DNA of 64,000 nucleotides from Gemmatimonadota bacterium (GCA_026702745.1 JAPPBT010000083.1:1-64000), one strand, 5' to 3'. Shown: positions 1-9,020, numbered from the stretch's first letter. Numbers and translations are program-made. The notes: a model not told the origin generated them from the sequence alone.

Positions 1-2
1 AA

Positions 3-332
3 CTCATCGAGGCTGCGCGCATGGATGGTTGCGGGGAGTGGGGGGTATTTCAGCGGGTGATCCTGCCGCTGGCGAAACCGGGGATGGGCGTGCTGGCCAT
101 CTTCACCTTCATGGGGGTATGGAACGACTTCCTGTGGCCGCTGATCGTGATTAACCAAAGCTCGATGCTGACCCTGCAGGTCGGGCTCAACTCCCTGCAG
201 AACCAGTACTACACCGACTACGGCCTGCTCATGGCCGGGGCCGCGGTGTCGGCCCTGCCCATGATCGCCTTCTTTCTCGTCTTCCAGCCCTATTTCGTGC
301 GGAGCATTACGATCGGAGCGGTGAAGGGGTAG
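3..332 (+). CDS. Carbohydrate ABC transporter permease, C-terminal part (5' end outside window)
   Basis: The reading frame is open from the left edge, so only the last 109 residues are present. They begin with the cytoplasmic EAA loop of MalG-type permeases (EAA-x3-G-x9-V-x-LP, residues 3-20), which docks on the ATPase subunit. After it come hydrophobic segments (VLAIFTFMGVWNDFLWPLIV and a last helix near MAGAAVSALPMIAFFLVFQP), and the usual end FVRSITIGAVKG. The family imports sugars or glycerol phosphates together with a binding protein and a second permease, which should lie upstream of the window. Substrate cannot be read from this fragment. Confidence 0.9.
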   Translation, partial: LIEAARMDGCGEWGVFQRVILPLAKPGMGVLAIFTFMGVWNDFLWPLIVINQSSMLTLQVGLNSLQNQYYTDYGLLMAGAAVSALPMIAFFLVFQPYFVRSITIGAVKG

Positions 333-342
333 GTCCCCCGCG

Positions 343-930
343 CTAGTCCAGGGCCGGGAAGTCTTCCTGGTCGCGCAGGGTGTAGGAAAGCAGGGCGAGG
401 TCGTGCACGCTTCCCTCGATGTCGCGGACCTGGCCGGGCAGGATGGCGCGCTGCACGAACCCGACGAGCTGCAGCAGGAGGATCGCGCCGCGCTGGACGT
501 CCACCATGCACTCGGCGTTGAGCTGCTCGATGGATCCGGTGTGAAGGGCGACGGCGATCAGTTCGTTGATCATATCGACGGCCAACCCCTGGCGGCGGAA
601 GTCGGGGTGTACGACGAGGCGGAGCTTGCCGATATGGCTTTTCCATCCGCGGCGCTCGCGATGCAGCGAGACCTCGGCGACGATATCGTCGTCCACGATC
701 GCCACGATGGGGATGACGACGTCCCAGTCGATATTGCTGCACCATCCCTGGATGATGCTCTTGTCGCGGATATCGTCCTTCAGGAAGATCCGGTCCTTGC
801 GCGGGATCGACTGGAAAAAGGCGTACAGCGCTTCCACGTCGTCCGCTTCGAGCGGGCGGATCGAAACCTTGGTACCGTCCTTCAACGTCTCCTGTTTCGG
901 ATATTCCTGGGCCAGGATTTCATCCAGCAT
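343..930 (-). CDS. GNAT family N-acetyltransferase
   Basis: A 195-residue protein with a GNAT fold: an early beta strand TKVSIRPLEADDVEALYAFF (about residues 20-39) and the acetyl-CoA binding motif A, LRLVVHPDFRRQGLAVDMI (about 105-123), where R/Q-x-x-G-x-A holds the pyrophosphate. The start at 930 was chosen because an AGGGAG site lies just upstream; an in-frame ATG further upstream at 1020 has no ribosome site. It is convergent with the ABC permease gene. The acceptor substrate is not predictable. A sigma-70-like promoter lies about 100 bases upstream. Confidence 0.8.
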   Translation of the reverse strand: MLDEILAQEYPKQETLKDGTKVSIRPLEADDVEALYAFFQSIPRKDRIFLKDDIRDKSIIQGWCSNIDWDVVIPIVAIVDDDIVAEVSLHRERRGWKSHIGKLRLVVHPDFRRQGLAVDMINELIAVALHTGSIEQLNAECMVDVQRGAILLLQLVGFVQRAILPGQVRDIEGSVHDLALLSYTLRDQEDFPALD

Positions 931-1036
931 GGCGGGCTCCCTTTGGCCTTCGTGCCCTCGCATTGCCGAGAACAGCCAGCCGGCTGGCGCGCGACTGTAC
1001 TCGACAAGGTGCCAGAACACCTGTACTTTTCACTGA

Positions 1037-1065
1037 AATTTAGATTGATCGGTACCGGTTGTCAA
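1037..1065 (-). promoter_or_regulatory. Sigma-70-like promoter for the GNAT gene
   Basis: On the minus strand TTGACA (1065-1060) is followed after 17 bases by TAAATT (1042-1037), four of six matches to the -10 consensus. Predicted transcription start is near 1030, giving a leader of about 100 nt. Confidence 0.5.
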
Positions 1066-1149
1066 GCGGGGTCTGTTCGTGCGCGGGCGGGACTTGCGCA
1101 GACCCTGACAACCGCCGGCGAAACCGTGCGCAAACCGGCCAAAAACCGC

Positions 1150-1183
1150 TTGACAGGAACGCTCCTTCCGCTTAGCCTAAAAT
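1150..1183 (+). promoter_or_regulatory. Possible weak promoter for the gene at 1325
   Basis: The 394-base gap 931-1324 holds no gene I can support. On the plus strand it contains a perfect TTGACA (1150-1155). A poor -10 (TAGCCT, 1173-1178) lies at 17 bases, and a good-looking TAAAAT (1178-1183) at 22 bases, which is too far for the usual spacing. The assignment is tentative. Confidence 0.3.
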
Positions 1184-1324
1184 GCAGACCAACGCCACGT
1201 TAAGATCCAGCTTTAGTTTCAGGTCGCAACACGTTCAGCAGGCCTGCCTGCGCTGCGTCCCTCATTCTTGTGCTGTCATACCGATTTGCAGGTATACGGC
1301 CCGTGGCCGGAGAGGAGCCTTTCC

Positions 1325-1672
1325 ATGAAGCTTACATTCACCGATCTCAACGATATGATACGCGAGTTGAAGGAAAAAAGCGTCCAGTCGATCCGGGTGA
1401 ATGAAGTGATTCGTGATGTACAGGTGATGATTCCGGATGAGTATCCCATGCCCATCAAAACCTTTTCGGTCTACGTAACCGCCAGTATCGATGGAGAATG
1501 GAACGAGGAACTCGTGGCAGAATACGTGGAGCACGTCGGTTGCGTCGACGAGCTTGCGGGCGAGGAGGTCCTCGGCGATCTGCATCGGCGTACGGGCAAC
1601 AAGGTGGAGATCCTGCACGAATTGCTCGCGGGCGAATTCCTGACCGTGGGTTCGGGCCGATTCGAAGAATGA
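1325..1672 (+). CDS. Small hypothetical protein (115 aa)
   Basis: The start at 1325 follows a GGAGAGGAG ribosome site; upstream in-frame codons lack one. The 115-residue product is acidic and soluble-looking, with a helix MKLTFTDLNDMIRELKEKSV at the start, then beta-rich text (VQVMIPDEYPMPIKTFSVYV) and a C-terminal segment ending in GEFLTVGSGRFEE. I see no membrane segment, signal peptide or catalytic motif and recognise no family. It precedes a Gfo/Idh/MocA gene by 88 bases, a gap that contains a GC-rich inverted repeat, so co-transcription is uncertain. Confidence 0.7.
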   Translation: MKLTFTDLNDMIRELKEKSVQSIRVNEVIRDVQVMIPDEYPMPIKTFSVYVTASIDGEWNEELVAEYVEHVGCVDELAGEEVLGDLHRRTGNKVEILHELLAGEFLTVGSGRFEE

Positions 1673-1691
1673 ACGGCATTGCATCGCGTGT

Positions 1692-1723
1692 CGGTCCGGC
1701 AGGAGGAAGTCCCGCCCGGACCG
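1692..1723. other. GC-rich inverted repeat in an intergenic gap
   Basis: CGGTCCGG (1692-1699) and CCGGACCG (1716-1723) are perfect 8-base arms around a 16-base loop. There is no following T-run, so it is not a convincing intrinsic terminator. It might act as an RNA hairpin between the hypothetical gene and the oxidoreductase gene. Confidence 0.35.
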
Positions 1724-1760
1724 GCGATGATCTATCCAGTCACATGAAAAGGAGTTCGAC

Positions 1761-2735
1761 TTGAGCACCGATCCCGTCGGTTTCGGCGTGATAGGGCTTG
1801 GCATGGGCGCGGTGCGCGCCCGTTTCATAAGCGAGACGGAGGGCGCGAGGCTCGTGGCGGTGGCCGAACTCGACGAGGAGCGGGGCCGGAAGGCCGAGGC
1901 AGAGTACGGCATCGACTGGTACCGGGACTACCGCCGCCTGCTCGACCGCGACGATATCGACGTCATCACGGTGATGACGCCCAGCGGTACCCATGCGGAC
2001 TTCGCCATCGCGGCCGCGAATGCGGGCAAGCACGTCATCACCACCAAGCCCGTGGAGGTCAGCCTGGAAAGGGCGGACCGGATGATCGCGGCCTGCCGCG
2101 AGGCCGGCGTGATCCTGGCCGTCGATTTCGAAGCGCGGTACATGGCCGACAACGTGCGCGTCAAGCAGGCCGTGGACGAAGGTCGCCTCGGGCGAATGAT
2201 CCTGGGCGAAGTGCGGCTGAAGTGGTTCAGGAACGATGCTTACTACGAGGGCTGGCACGGCACGTGGGCGTTGGACGGCGGCGGCTCGCTGATCAACCAG
2301 TCCGTGCACCAGATCGATTTGCTGGGCTGGTACATGGGCGAGGTCGAAAACGTCCAGGGACAGATCGGGGTGTTCAACCACGACATCGAATCCGAGGACC
2401 TAGGCATGGCCATGCTCCGGTTCAAGAGCGGCGCCGTCGGAACCATCCTGGGTACGACGACCTGTCCCGTCACCATCCCCGCCGGGGTGGAACTGCACGG
2501 CACGCAGGGGCTGGTCATAACGGCCGGAAACAAGGTCGCTGCCTGGCATGTCCCGGATGAATCGGCCGACGATCCCTTTCCCTACGAGGGTCCGCGCAAC
2601 GTGATCGAGGACATGGTCAGCCTGATCCGGCACGGCGGCACGCCCCGCATCACGGGCGAGGAAGCCAAGAAGTCCCTCGCGCTCATCCTCGCCATCTACG
2701 AATCTTCCCGAACGGGACAGGCCGTGTCCCTTTAA
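1761..2735 (+). CDS. Gfo/Idh/MocA family oxidoreductase
   Basis: A 324-residue NAD(P)-dependent sugar-type dehydrogenase. The N-terminal Rossmann motif is GFGVIGLGMGAVRA (about residues 6-19). The family motif for nicotinamide and substrate binding appears as KHVITTKPVEVSLERADRMI near residue 94, a variant of the usual EKP. The C-terminal half is the alpha/beta substrate domain (GGGSLINQSVHQIDLLGWYMG). The start is a TTG preceded by AAAAGGAG. It is the first clear gene of a plus-strand run leading into tyrS. The substrate is likely a sugar, inositol or related polyol but cannot be named. Confidence 0.87.
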   Translation: MSTDPVGFGVIGLGMGAVRARFISETEGARLVAVAELDEERGRKAEAEYGIDWYRDYRRLLDRDDIDVITVMTPSGTHADFAIAAANAGKHVITTKPVEVSLERADRMIAACREAGVILAVDFEARYMADNVRVKQAVDEGRLGRMILGEVRLKWFRNDAYYEGWHGTWALDGGGSLINQSVHQIDLLGWYMGEVENVQGQIGVFNHDIESEDLGMAMLRFKSGAVGTILGTTTCPVTIPAGVELHGTQGLVITAGNKVAAWHVPDESADDPFPYEGPRNVIEDMVSLIRHGGTPRITGEEAKKSLALILAIYESSRTGQAVSL

Positions 2736-2767
2736 CTCGTTGTCCCAGTAAATCGGAATCTCCCAGC

Positions 2768-4054
2768 ATGTCCAGTGCATTCGAAGTATTGAAGGAACGA
2801 GGGTTCGTCTCCCAGGTCACGAACGAAGAGGCCGTGTCCCGGGCCTTCAAAAACGAGACCGTCACCTGCTATATCGGGTTCGATCCGACGGGGCAGAGCC
2901 TGCACGTCGGCAATCTCGTCCAGATCATGATGCTGGCCCACGTGCAGCGCGGCGGTCACCGGCCCATCGCCCTGGTGGGCGGCGGCACGGCGATGATCCC
3001 CGATCCGAGCGGCAAGGACGCCCTGCGTCCCCAGCTTTCGGCGGAGGACATCGATCAGAACATCCTTCGGATCAAGAAGCAGCTGAGCAGCTACCTCGAT
3101 TTCGACGGCGGCCACGAGGGCCAGGCGGGCCACGAGGACCAGGCGGGTCACGAGGGCCAGGCGGGCCGGGCGTCGATGGTGAACAACGCGGACTGGCTGC
3201 GCACGCTGAACTACATCTCCTTCCTGCGGGAGATCGGAGAACATTTCAGCGTAAACCGGATGCTGACGGCCGAGGCCTACAGGCTGCGCATGGAGACGGG
3301 CCTCACCTTCCTGGAATTCAACTACCAGATCCTCCAGGCCTACGACTTCCTCATGCTCTTCCGGGAGTACGGCTGCACGATGCAGTTCGGGGGAGACGAC
3401 CAGTGGGGGAACATCGTGGCCGGCGTGGACCTGATCCGTCGCAAGGAACGGGCGGCCGCGCAGGCGATTACCACGCCCCTGCTGACCCTGTCGGACGGCA
3501 AGAAGATGGGCAAGACGGCCGAGGGCGCCGTCTGGCTCGATCCCGAGATGACCTCGCCCTACGACTTCTACCAGTTCTGGATCAACGTGGACGACCGGGA
3601 CGTGGAAGGCCTCCTGGGCCATTTTACCTTCCTGCCCATGGAGCAGGTGCGGGAACTCGGCGCCCTCGAGGGCGAGAAGATCCGCCACGCCAAGTCGGTC
3701 CTGGCCTTCGAGGCGACGAAGATTACCCACGGAGAGGAAGCGGCGACCCAGGCGGAGCGCGGCGCACGAAGCGTATTCGGCGGCGCGCAGGCGGGGGCGG
3801 AGGACGTGCCCACCGTGAAGATCGGCCGGGACCGCCTGGAGGCCGGCATCAACGTGGTCGACCTGTTCGTGGAAGCCGAACTGGGCAGGAGCAAAAGCGA
3901 GGTGCGCAGGCTGATCCAGCAGGGCGGCGCGTCCGTCAACGGCGAGCGCGTGGCCGCCATCGACCGGATGCTCGGCACGGGGGATCTCGACGACGAAGGC
4001 GTCCTGCTCCTGAGGGCGGGCAAGAAGCGGTTCCAGCGCGTCAAGACCGGGTAA
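2768..4054 (+). CDS. tyrS: Tyrosyl-tRNA synthetase
   Basis: A 428-residue class I synthetase that charges tRNA-Tyr. It has a HIGH-type motif HVGN near residue 45, the tyrosine pocket region (YDFLMLFREYGCTMQFGGDDQ), a KMSKS-type motif KKMGKT near residue 245, and a C-terminal S4 RNA-binding domain (EAELGRSKSEVRRLIQQGGA). Between SSYLDFD and MVNNADWL there is an inserted Gly/His/Glu/Gln-rich stretch of about 20 residues, encoded by an 18-base tandem repeat (3110-3163). Family members normally have only a few residues at this position. The rest of the protein looks intact. Confidence 0.96.
   Translation: MSSAFEVLKERGFVSQVTNEEAVSRAFKNETVTCYIGFDPTGQSLHVGNLVQIMMLAHVQRGGHRPIALVGGGTAMIPDPSGKDALRPQLSAEDIDQNILRIKKQLSSYLDFDGGHEGQAGHEDQAGHEGQAGRASMVNNADWLRTLNYISFLREIGEHFSVNRMLTAEAYRLRMETGLTFLEFNYQILQAYDFLMLFREYGCTMQFGGDDQWGNIVAGVDLIRRKERAAAQAITTPLLTLSDGKKMGKTAEGAVWLDPEMTSPYDFYQFWINVDDRDVEGLLGHFTFLPMEQVRELGALEGEKIRHAKSVLAFEATKITHGEEAATQAERGARSVFGGAQAGAEDVPTVKIGRDRLEAGINVVDLFVEAELGRSKSEVRRLIQQGGASVNGERVAAIDRMLGTGDLDDEGVLLLRAGKKRFQRVKTG
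3110..3163. repeat. 18-bp in-frame tandem repeat inside tyrS (3 copies)
   Basis: Three head-to-tail 18-base copies (3110-3127, 3128-3145, 3146-3163) differ from each other at only one or two positions. They encode a repeated GHEGQA/GHEDQA hexapeptide. The period is a multiple of three, so the frame is kept. The repeats lie at a surface linker just before the MVNNADWL segment. Confidence 0.9.
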
Positions 4055-4065
4055 GGCCGGGGCAT

Positions 4066-4920
4066 ATGTACAAGAACCTCAACCCGGGCATGATCGGCAT
4101 CCACGCTTCCCTGGACGAAGCGCTGGATATGGCCCTGCAGTACGGGTTCGACGGCGTCGATGTCAACCTGCCTGATCTGGCCGAACTGGCCCGGGAGACT
4201 TCTGCCGGGGAGGTCCGCGATCTTTTCGGGAGGGCCGGCTGCCGTCCCGGCAACTGGGGCCTGCCGATCGAATGGCACGGGGCCGGGAAAAAGTGGACGG
4301 AAGAACTGACCCGGCTTCGCCGGTATGCCGCCCTGGCACGGGACATCGGCGCATTGCGGACGACTGCCGTGGTCATGCCCTGGTCCGATGAACAGACCTT
4401 CGACGAAAACTACGCCTTTCACGTAGAAAGGCTGAAGCCCGTGGCGGAGATCCTCGGGGAGCACGACTGCCGGTTCGGCCTGGAGTTCATCGGCCCGGAA
4501 ACGCTTCGCCGGGGCAGGAAGCACGCGTTCATCCATACCATGGACGGCATGCTGTCGTTATGCCGCGACCTGGGTCCGAACGTGGGTCTGCTACTGGACC
4601 TGTGGCACTGGTACACGTCCCGCGGCACCTGGGATGACCTCGCGCGGCTGTGCAACGGCGACGTGGTCAACGTGCACGTCAACGACGCGCCGGCCGGGAT
4701 CCCGGTGGACGAGCATATCGACAACGTACGGTGCCTGCCCGGCGAAACCGGCGTCCTCGACATAGCCCGGTTCCTCAAAGCACTGGACGCCATGGGTTAC
4801 GATGGACCGGTCACCGCCGAACCTTTCAGCGCGCGGGTGAACGCCCTGGCCCCGCGGGACGCCCTGCGGGAGACGTCCGAAGCGATGCATCGAGCATGGG
4901 CGTCGGCTGGTATTGCGTAG
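4066..4920 (+). CDS. Sugar phosphate isomerase/epimerase (xylose isomerase-like TIM barrel)
   Basis: A 284-residue AP endonuclease 2/xylose isomerase-like barrel protein. Typical elements are GIHASLDEALDMALQYGFDG at the N terminus, metal-ligand regions FGLEFIGPETL and VGLLLDLWHWYTS, the HVNDAP loop (about residue 205) and the closing GYDGPVTAEPFS. Such enzymes interconvert keto-sugars, inosose or hydroxypyruvate. It starts 11 bases after the tyrS stop, so it is probably co-transcribed. A long open frame extends upstream through tyrS but has no homologous content, so the ATG at 4066 is chosen. Confidence 0.85.
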   Translation: MYKNLNPGMIGIHASLDEALDMALQYGFDGVDVNLPDLAELARETSAGEVRDLFGRAGCRPGNWGLPIEWHGAGKKWTEELTRLRRYAALARDIGALRTTAVVMPWSDEQTFDENYAFHVERLKPVAEILGEHDCRFGLEFIGPETLRRGRKHAFIHTMDGMLSLCRDLGPNVGLLLDLWHWYTSRGTWDDLARLCNGDVVNVHVNDAPAGIPVDEHIDNVRCLPGETGVLDIARFLKALDAMGYDGPVTAEPFSARVNALAPRDALRETSEAMHRAWASAGIA

Positions 4921-4946
4921 TCGCAACCATCGAAACAGGTTTGAGC

Positions 4947-5789
4947 ATGGCCTCATTCCCCGAACGCGTTTCCGTCCACGGCGGCCACAGCGGTGAGTTC
5001 TGCGATCACGCGGAGGACTCGCTGGAGGAGATCGTACGGGCCTACATCGACCATGGATACACCTGGGTGGGCATCACCGAGCACATGCCGCCGGAGCGGG
5101 ACGCATTGAGCTACCCCGACGAACTGGCTGCCGGGTTGAACGCCGTCGATCAGCAGGCGAGATTCGCCAGGTACATGGCGGTCTGCCGCCGACTCCGGGA
5201 CAAGTACGCGTTGCAGATCAGGGTCCTGGTAGCCTTCGAAACGGAGGCGTACAGCGGGTATGAAAGCTGGGTACCCGTGGTAAGGGAGGCGCACGAACCC
5301 GACTATATCGTGGGTTCCGTGCACCAGATCAACGACGAGTTGTTCGATGGATCGCCAGAATGGTACCGTGGCGCGGCGGAAACGGTCGGGGGCGTGGACG
5401 AGTTGTACTGCGCGTACTTTGACCGGCAGTACGAGATGATCACGAAGCTGCGTCCCGAGGTGATCGGCCACTTCGACCTGGTCAGGATCTTCGACCCCGA
5501 TTACAGGACGCGCCTCGTCAAGTCCTTCGTGTGGGACCGGGTAGTGCGCAACCTGGAGGCAATCCGGGATCTCGGTTCGATCCTGGACTACAACCTGGCC
5601 GCGCTCAAAAAAGGCCAGGCCGAGCCCTATGTCTCCCGGCCGGTACTCGAGCAAGCGCTGAAAATGGGAATTGCCGTGGTACCCGGGGACGATTCCCACG
5701 GCGTAGGCAACGTCGACCGCCACTGGGACGAGGGCATCCGCTTCTTGCGGGAAGCGGGGTGCGACCTGAACTGGAAATGCCCTGCCTAG
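4947..5789 (+). CDS. PHP-domain phosphatase, histidinol-phosphatase-like
   Basis: A 280-residue PHP-fold metallophosphoesterase. Metal-binding residues are visible in VHGGHSGEFCDHAEDSLEE (N terminus), GITEHMP (about 40-46), the FETEAYSG region, GSVHQ, IGHFDLVRIF and the C-terminal PGDDSHG. This arrangement matches HisJ/HIS2-type histidinol-phosphate phosphatases of histidine synthesis, but no other his gene is nearby, so another phosphoester substrate is possible. The ATG at 4947 is preferred; TTG at 4941 is in frame. Its stop overlaps the convergent TPP-enzyme stop by four bases. Confidence 0.82.
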   Translation: MASFPERVSVHGGHSGEFCDHAEDSLEEIVRAYIDHGYTWVGITEHMPPERDALSYPDELAAGLNAVDQQARFARYMAVCRRLRDKYALQIRVLVAFETEAYSGYESWVPVVREAHEPDYIVGSVHQINDELFDGSPEWYRGAAETVGGVDELYCAYFDRQYEMITKLRPEVIGHFDLVRIFDPDYRTRLVKSFVWDRVVRNLEAIRDLGSILDYNLAALKKGQAEPYVSRPVLEQALKMGIAVVPGDDSHGVGNVDRHWDEGIRFLREAGCDLNWKCPA

Positions 5790-7363
5790 TACCTTCGCTC
5801 CCAGGGCCCGACCGGCACCTCGATCAGGGTCGGTGCGTCCGCTGTAACGGCTTCGGCTACTGCCGCTTCCAGCTGTGACGCATCCTCGGCCAACACCCCC
5901 CTTGCGCCATAGGCTTCCGCCAGTTTCACAAAATCCGGATTGTGGAGTTCGGTGCCGATGACGCGGCCATCGAATTCCTCCATCTGGGCCCGCAACACGT
6001 TGCCGTAGGCGTTGTCGTTGAAGACGACAGCCACGATGTTAATGCCGTACTGCACGGCCGTGGCGAGTTCCTGGAGGTTGTAGAGGATGCCGCCGTCGCC
6101 GGAGACCACGACGACCGCGCGGTCGGGGCGTCCGATCTTGAGGCCGATGCCGACGGGGAACACGCTGCCCAGCGTGCCGTGGTGCGAGGAAGTCTGGTAT
6201 CCCCTCGGGGACTGAGATTGGTAGTAGTTCCGTCCGTAGTATCCCATCTGGTTCATCCCGCCCACGAAGATCCCGTCGTCCGGTATGGCTGCACGCATGG
6301 CGTCCATGAAGGCGCCCTGGGGCTGGAGTTGTTCCGCCGGACCGAAACGGTGGGCGTTGATCGCCTGGATGTCCTCGGTGACGTTTTGCCTCGGCGCGGA
6401 CAGGCCGGCCAGGTTTTCGTACAGGACCTCCAGGCTCAGCGCGGCGTCGCCCAGGATGCCGTGAGTATGGTTTCCGTCCTGGTCGATCTCGTCGGGGTCG
6501 TCGTCGATCCGGATCACCGTCTGCCCATCCAGTCGCGCGCTCAGGTCGGTCGCCGTGCCCACGGCCAGGATCACGTCGCATTCGTCCACCCGGTCCTTCA
6601 GCGGCTTGAACCGCGCCTCGAACATCCCCAGCGAAAGCGGATGCCGTGCCGGAAGGATGCCCTTCCCGCTGCGGCTGCTGACGACCGGGCTGCCCAGGTG
6701 ATCGGCAATCTCCCTAATCAGCGGCGCGCCTTCCGACGCCCCGGCGCCGACCCAGACCAGGGGCCGTTTCGAATCCGCCAGCAGCCGGGCCGCGTGCGCC
6801 AGCTGGCCGGCGTCGCCCGCCGCGGGCGAGTACGACGCCGCTTCCACTAGGCGGACCTCCTCCTCGGCCCTGAATACGTGAGGGCCGATCTCCAGGACGA
6901 CGGGCCGTTTCCGCGGGGTGCTGAGTTGGCGGAAGGCCTCCCGGACCAGGCCGGGGACGTCTCCGGGCGAATCCGCACGGCCCGCCCACTTCGAGTAGGC
7001 GCCGTAGTCGCCCCGGCTGTCGTGCGGGGCCTGGCCGGGTATGGACACGCCGTGGTGATCGCCGGTAACCAGCAGCACGGGCGAGGACTGGGCGTAAGCG
7101 GTGGCCAGTCCGGCCGTGGTGTTGAAGAACCCGGGCCCTTCGACCGCGATGCCCACGCCCGGCTTGCCGCTCACGCGGGCGTAACCGTCCGCTATGTAGC
7201 TGATCGCCTGTTCGTTCCGCGTGGTGACGTACCGCATGCCCTCCTGCCGGTAGATCGCGTCGATGGCTTCGTACTGGCCGGCGCCGGGCAGTCCGAAGAC
7301 GACCTCGACGCCGTTGGCGTGCAGGGACCGGACGAGGGCCTCGCCGCCGTTCATGACGGGCAT
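5786..7363 (-). CDS. Thiamine pyrophosphate enzyme, acetolactate synthase large-subunit-like
   Basis: A 525-residue three-domain TPP enzyme. The N-terminal Pyr domain has GVEVVFGLPGAGQYEAIDAI and the activating glutamate in TTRNEQ (Glu51). The central domain is Rossmann-like. The C-terminal PP domain has the TPP motif, starting GDG near residue 419 and ending with NDNAYG. The family includes acetolactate synthase, glyoxylate carboligase, oxalyl-CoA decarboxylase and similar enzymes. No small regulatory subunit gene is adjacent, so a catabolic carboligase or decarboxylase is as likely as branched-chain amino-acid synthesis. Start supported by AGAGGAG. Confidence 0.85.
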   Translation of the reverse strand: MPVMNGGEALVRSLHANGVEVVFGLPGAGQYEAIDAIYRQEGMRYVTTRNEQAISYIADGYARVSGKPGVGIAVEGPGFFNTTAGLATAYAQSSPVLLVTGDHHGVSIPGQAPHDSRGDYGAYSKWAGRADSPGDVPGLVREAFRQLSTPRKRPVVLEIGPHVFRAEEEVRLVEAASYSPAAGDAGQLAHAARLLADSKRPLVWVGAGASEGAPLIREIADHLGSPVVSSRSGKGILPARHPLSLGMFEARFKPLKDRVDECDVILAVGTATDLSARLDGQTVIRIDDDPDEIDQDGNHTHGILGDAALSLEVLYENLAGLSAPRQNVTEDIQAINAHRFGPAEQLQPQGAFMDAMRAAIPDDGIFVGGMNQMGYYGRNYYQSQSPRGYQTSSHHGTLGSVFPVGIGLKIGRPDRAVVVVSGDGGILYNLQELATAVQYGINIVAVVFNDNAYGNVLRAQMEEFDGRVIGTELHNPDFVKLAEAYGARGVLAEDASQLEAAVAEAVTADAPTLIEVPVGPWERRY

Positions 7364-7405
7364 CTATAACTCCTCTTTTTCTTGATCTGTGAGTTAATCA
7401 AAAAC

Positions 7406-7433
7406 CTGAAGTCTGCAATCTGAAGTCTACGCA
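7406..7433. repeat. 14-bp tandem duplication across the permease stop codon
   Basis: Two 14-base units (7406-7419 and 7420-7433) share CTGAAGTCT; the permease stop (7427-7429) lies in the second unit as read on the plus strand. The other five bases of each unit differ. Confidence 0.5.
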
Positions 7434-8827
7434 CCGGCCGCCTGCCTGCGGAACCACAGCAGGTACACCGGCACGCCGAGGAGCAGGACGATAATGCCCG
7501 GCAGGGCGTCGCCGAAGCTGAAAACGACGGTCGATACGATGTATCCGAGAGATACCACGATAAAGAAGAGCGGTGTGATAGGGTAGCCCCACACCTTGAA
7601 CGGCCGGGGTTCGTCAGGATACTTCCGGCGTAGGATGAACACGGCGATCACGGTCAACACGTAGAACACGAACAGCACGTACATCACGGCCAGGACGATT
7701 TCCATGAAGTTGCCGACGAGGCTCCACGCCATGCCCAGGATGGTCAGGGTGGTGATCGTTCGCGACGGGGTCCGAAACCTGGGATGCACCCGGGTGAACC
7801 AGTTGAAGAAGAGGCGCTCGCGGGCCATGCCGTAGGCGATGCGCGGCATGTACATGATGTTGGCGTTCAAGGTGCCGAAGGTGGCGACGATAACCGCCAG
7901 GGAGGTGAGTGAGCCGCCTACCGGCCCGATCAGCCTTTCCGCCACCTCGGCGGCGATCTGGTTCGACCCGGCGATTTCGTCGATGTTCATGACGTAAAGG
8001 TATGCCCAGTTGACGGCCAGATAGACCAGCATGCAGAGGCTCAGCCCGATGATGATGGCCAGTGGCAGCACGCGGCGCGGGTCCTTCACCTCACCCGCCA
8101 CGTTGTTCGTGTTGTACCAGCCGTTGTACGAGAACAGGATGCCGACCATGGCCGTACCCAGCGCACCGAACAGGCTCATCTCCCTGCCCGTGGCCGACGG
8201 GGTGGAGAAATGCTCCGCGGACCCACCGACGATCAGGGCGAGGAATACAAGGCCCAGCAGGGCCGCGACCTTGGCGAAGGTCGACACATTGGATATGATG
8301 CCCCCGAATCGAACGCCCGCATAGTTGACGGCTCCGAGCAGGGCCAGGACGGCGAAAATCGCCAGGTGCTGGGTCGAGACCATCACCGGTCCAGCCTGCA
8401 GCAGCACGTTTTCCAGGGAGATATCAGGTACGAAGTAACCGAGGTAAGAGGTGCAGATCATGGCGACGGCGGCCAGCGCGCCGGGACAGATCACGGCGGT
8501 CTCCGTCCACCCGTATAGAAAGGACACGTGGGGGGGATAGGACTCTCGCAAGTACACGATGATGCCGCCCGTACGGGGCATCATGGCGCCCAGTTCGGCG
8601 AAGCACAGCGCACCCGAGAAGCAGAGCAGGCCGCCGATGACCCAGACCAGCAGGAACAGATCGGGGGAGCCCAGAACGGCCGCGATACCCGCGGGCGCGC
8701 CGAATATGCCGGATCCGATGATGCCGCCGACGATGATCGTCGTGGCCGCGACCAGGCCGAGATCCCGGGCCAGCTCGGTCTCGAGTTGAAATCGACTTCC
8801 GACGCGATCGGGTGATGATTCAGCCAT
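7427..8827 (-). CDS. Amino acid permease (APC superfamily)
   Basis: A 466-residue inner-membrane transporter with about twelve hydrophobic helices. The first helix carries the APC substrate-binding signature GGIIGSGIFGAPAGI (about residues 34-48), followed by CFAELGAMMPRTGGIIVYL, typical of the LAT/CAT-type amino acid exchangers. Its start is supported by GGAGG. It lies 63 bases upstream of the TPP-enzyme gene on the same strand and may be co-transcribed with it. Transport specificity cannot be inferred. Confidence 0.9.
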   Translation of the reverse strand: MAESSPDRVGSRFQLETELARDLGLVAATTIIVGGIIGSGIFGAPAGIAAVLGSPDLFLLVWVIGGLLCFSGALCFAELGAMMPRTGGIIVYLRESYPPHVSFLYGWTETAVICPGALAAVAMICTSYLGYFVPDISLENVLLQAGPVMVSTQHLAIFAVLALLGAVNYAGVRFGGIISNVSTFAKVAALLGLVFLALIVGGSAEHFSTPSATGREMSLFGALGTAMVGILFSYNGWYNTNNVAGEVKDPRRVLPLAIIIGLSLCMLVYLAVNWAYLYVMNIDEIAGSNQIAAEVAERLIGPVGGSLTSLAVIVATFGTLNANIMYMPRIAYGMARERLFFNWFTRVHPRFRTPSRTITTLTILGMAWSLVGNFMEIVLAVMYVLFVFYVLTVIAVFILRRKYPDEPRPFKVWGYPITPLFFIVVSLGYIVSTVVFSFGDALPGIIVLLLGVPVYLLWFRRQAAGA

Positions 8828-8946
8828 GGCCTGCCTCCGTTGCCGTCACGCACGGGAATGGGGTCGTTATTGAATCGTCGAAGAAACTTAAAACAAAATG
8901 GACGCGGGGTGATCGTCAAGGACAATCTATCCCGCATACATCCGCT

Positions 8947-8975
8947 TTGACAGGACCCTGCGAAATGGGTATATT
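8947..8975 (+). promoter_or_regulatory. Strong sigma-70-type promoter for the kinase-like gene
   Basis: A perfect TTGACA (8947-8952), a 17-base spacer and TATATT (8970-8975, five of six). Predicted transcription start is near 8982, about 39 nt before the ATG at 9021. Confidence 0.75.
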
Positions 8976-9020
8976 CAGCCCGGTTTTCGTCTTCCTTCTC
9001 TGCAACCAGGCGGTCCTGAA

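Noticed and set aside
1692-1723. GC-rich inverted repeat as an intrinsic terminator
   Set aside because: The 16-base loop is large and there is no T-run after the stem.
3403-4065. N-terminal extension of the sugar isomerase through tyrS
   Set aside because: The extension is an out-of-frame reading of tyrS rich in Arg and Gly; homology begins at the ATG at 4066.
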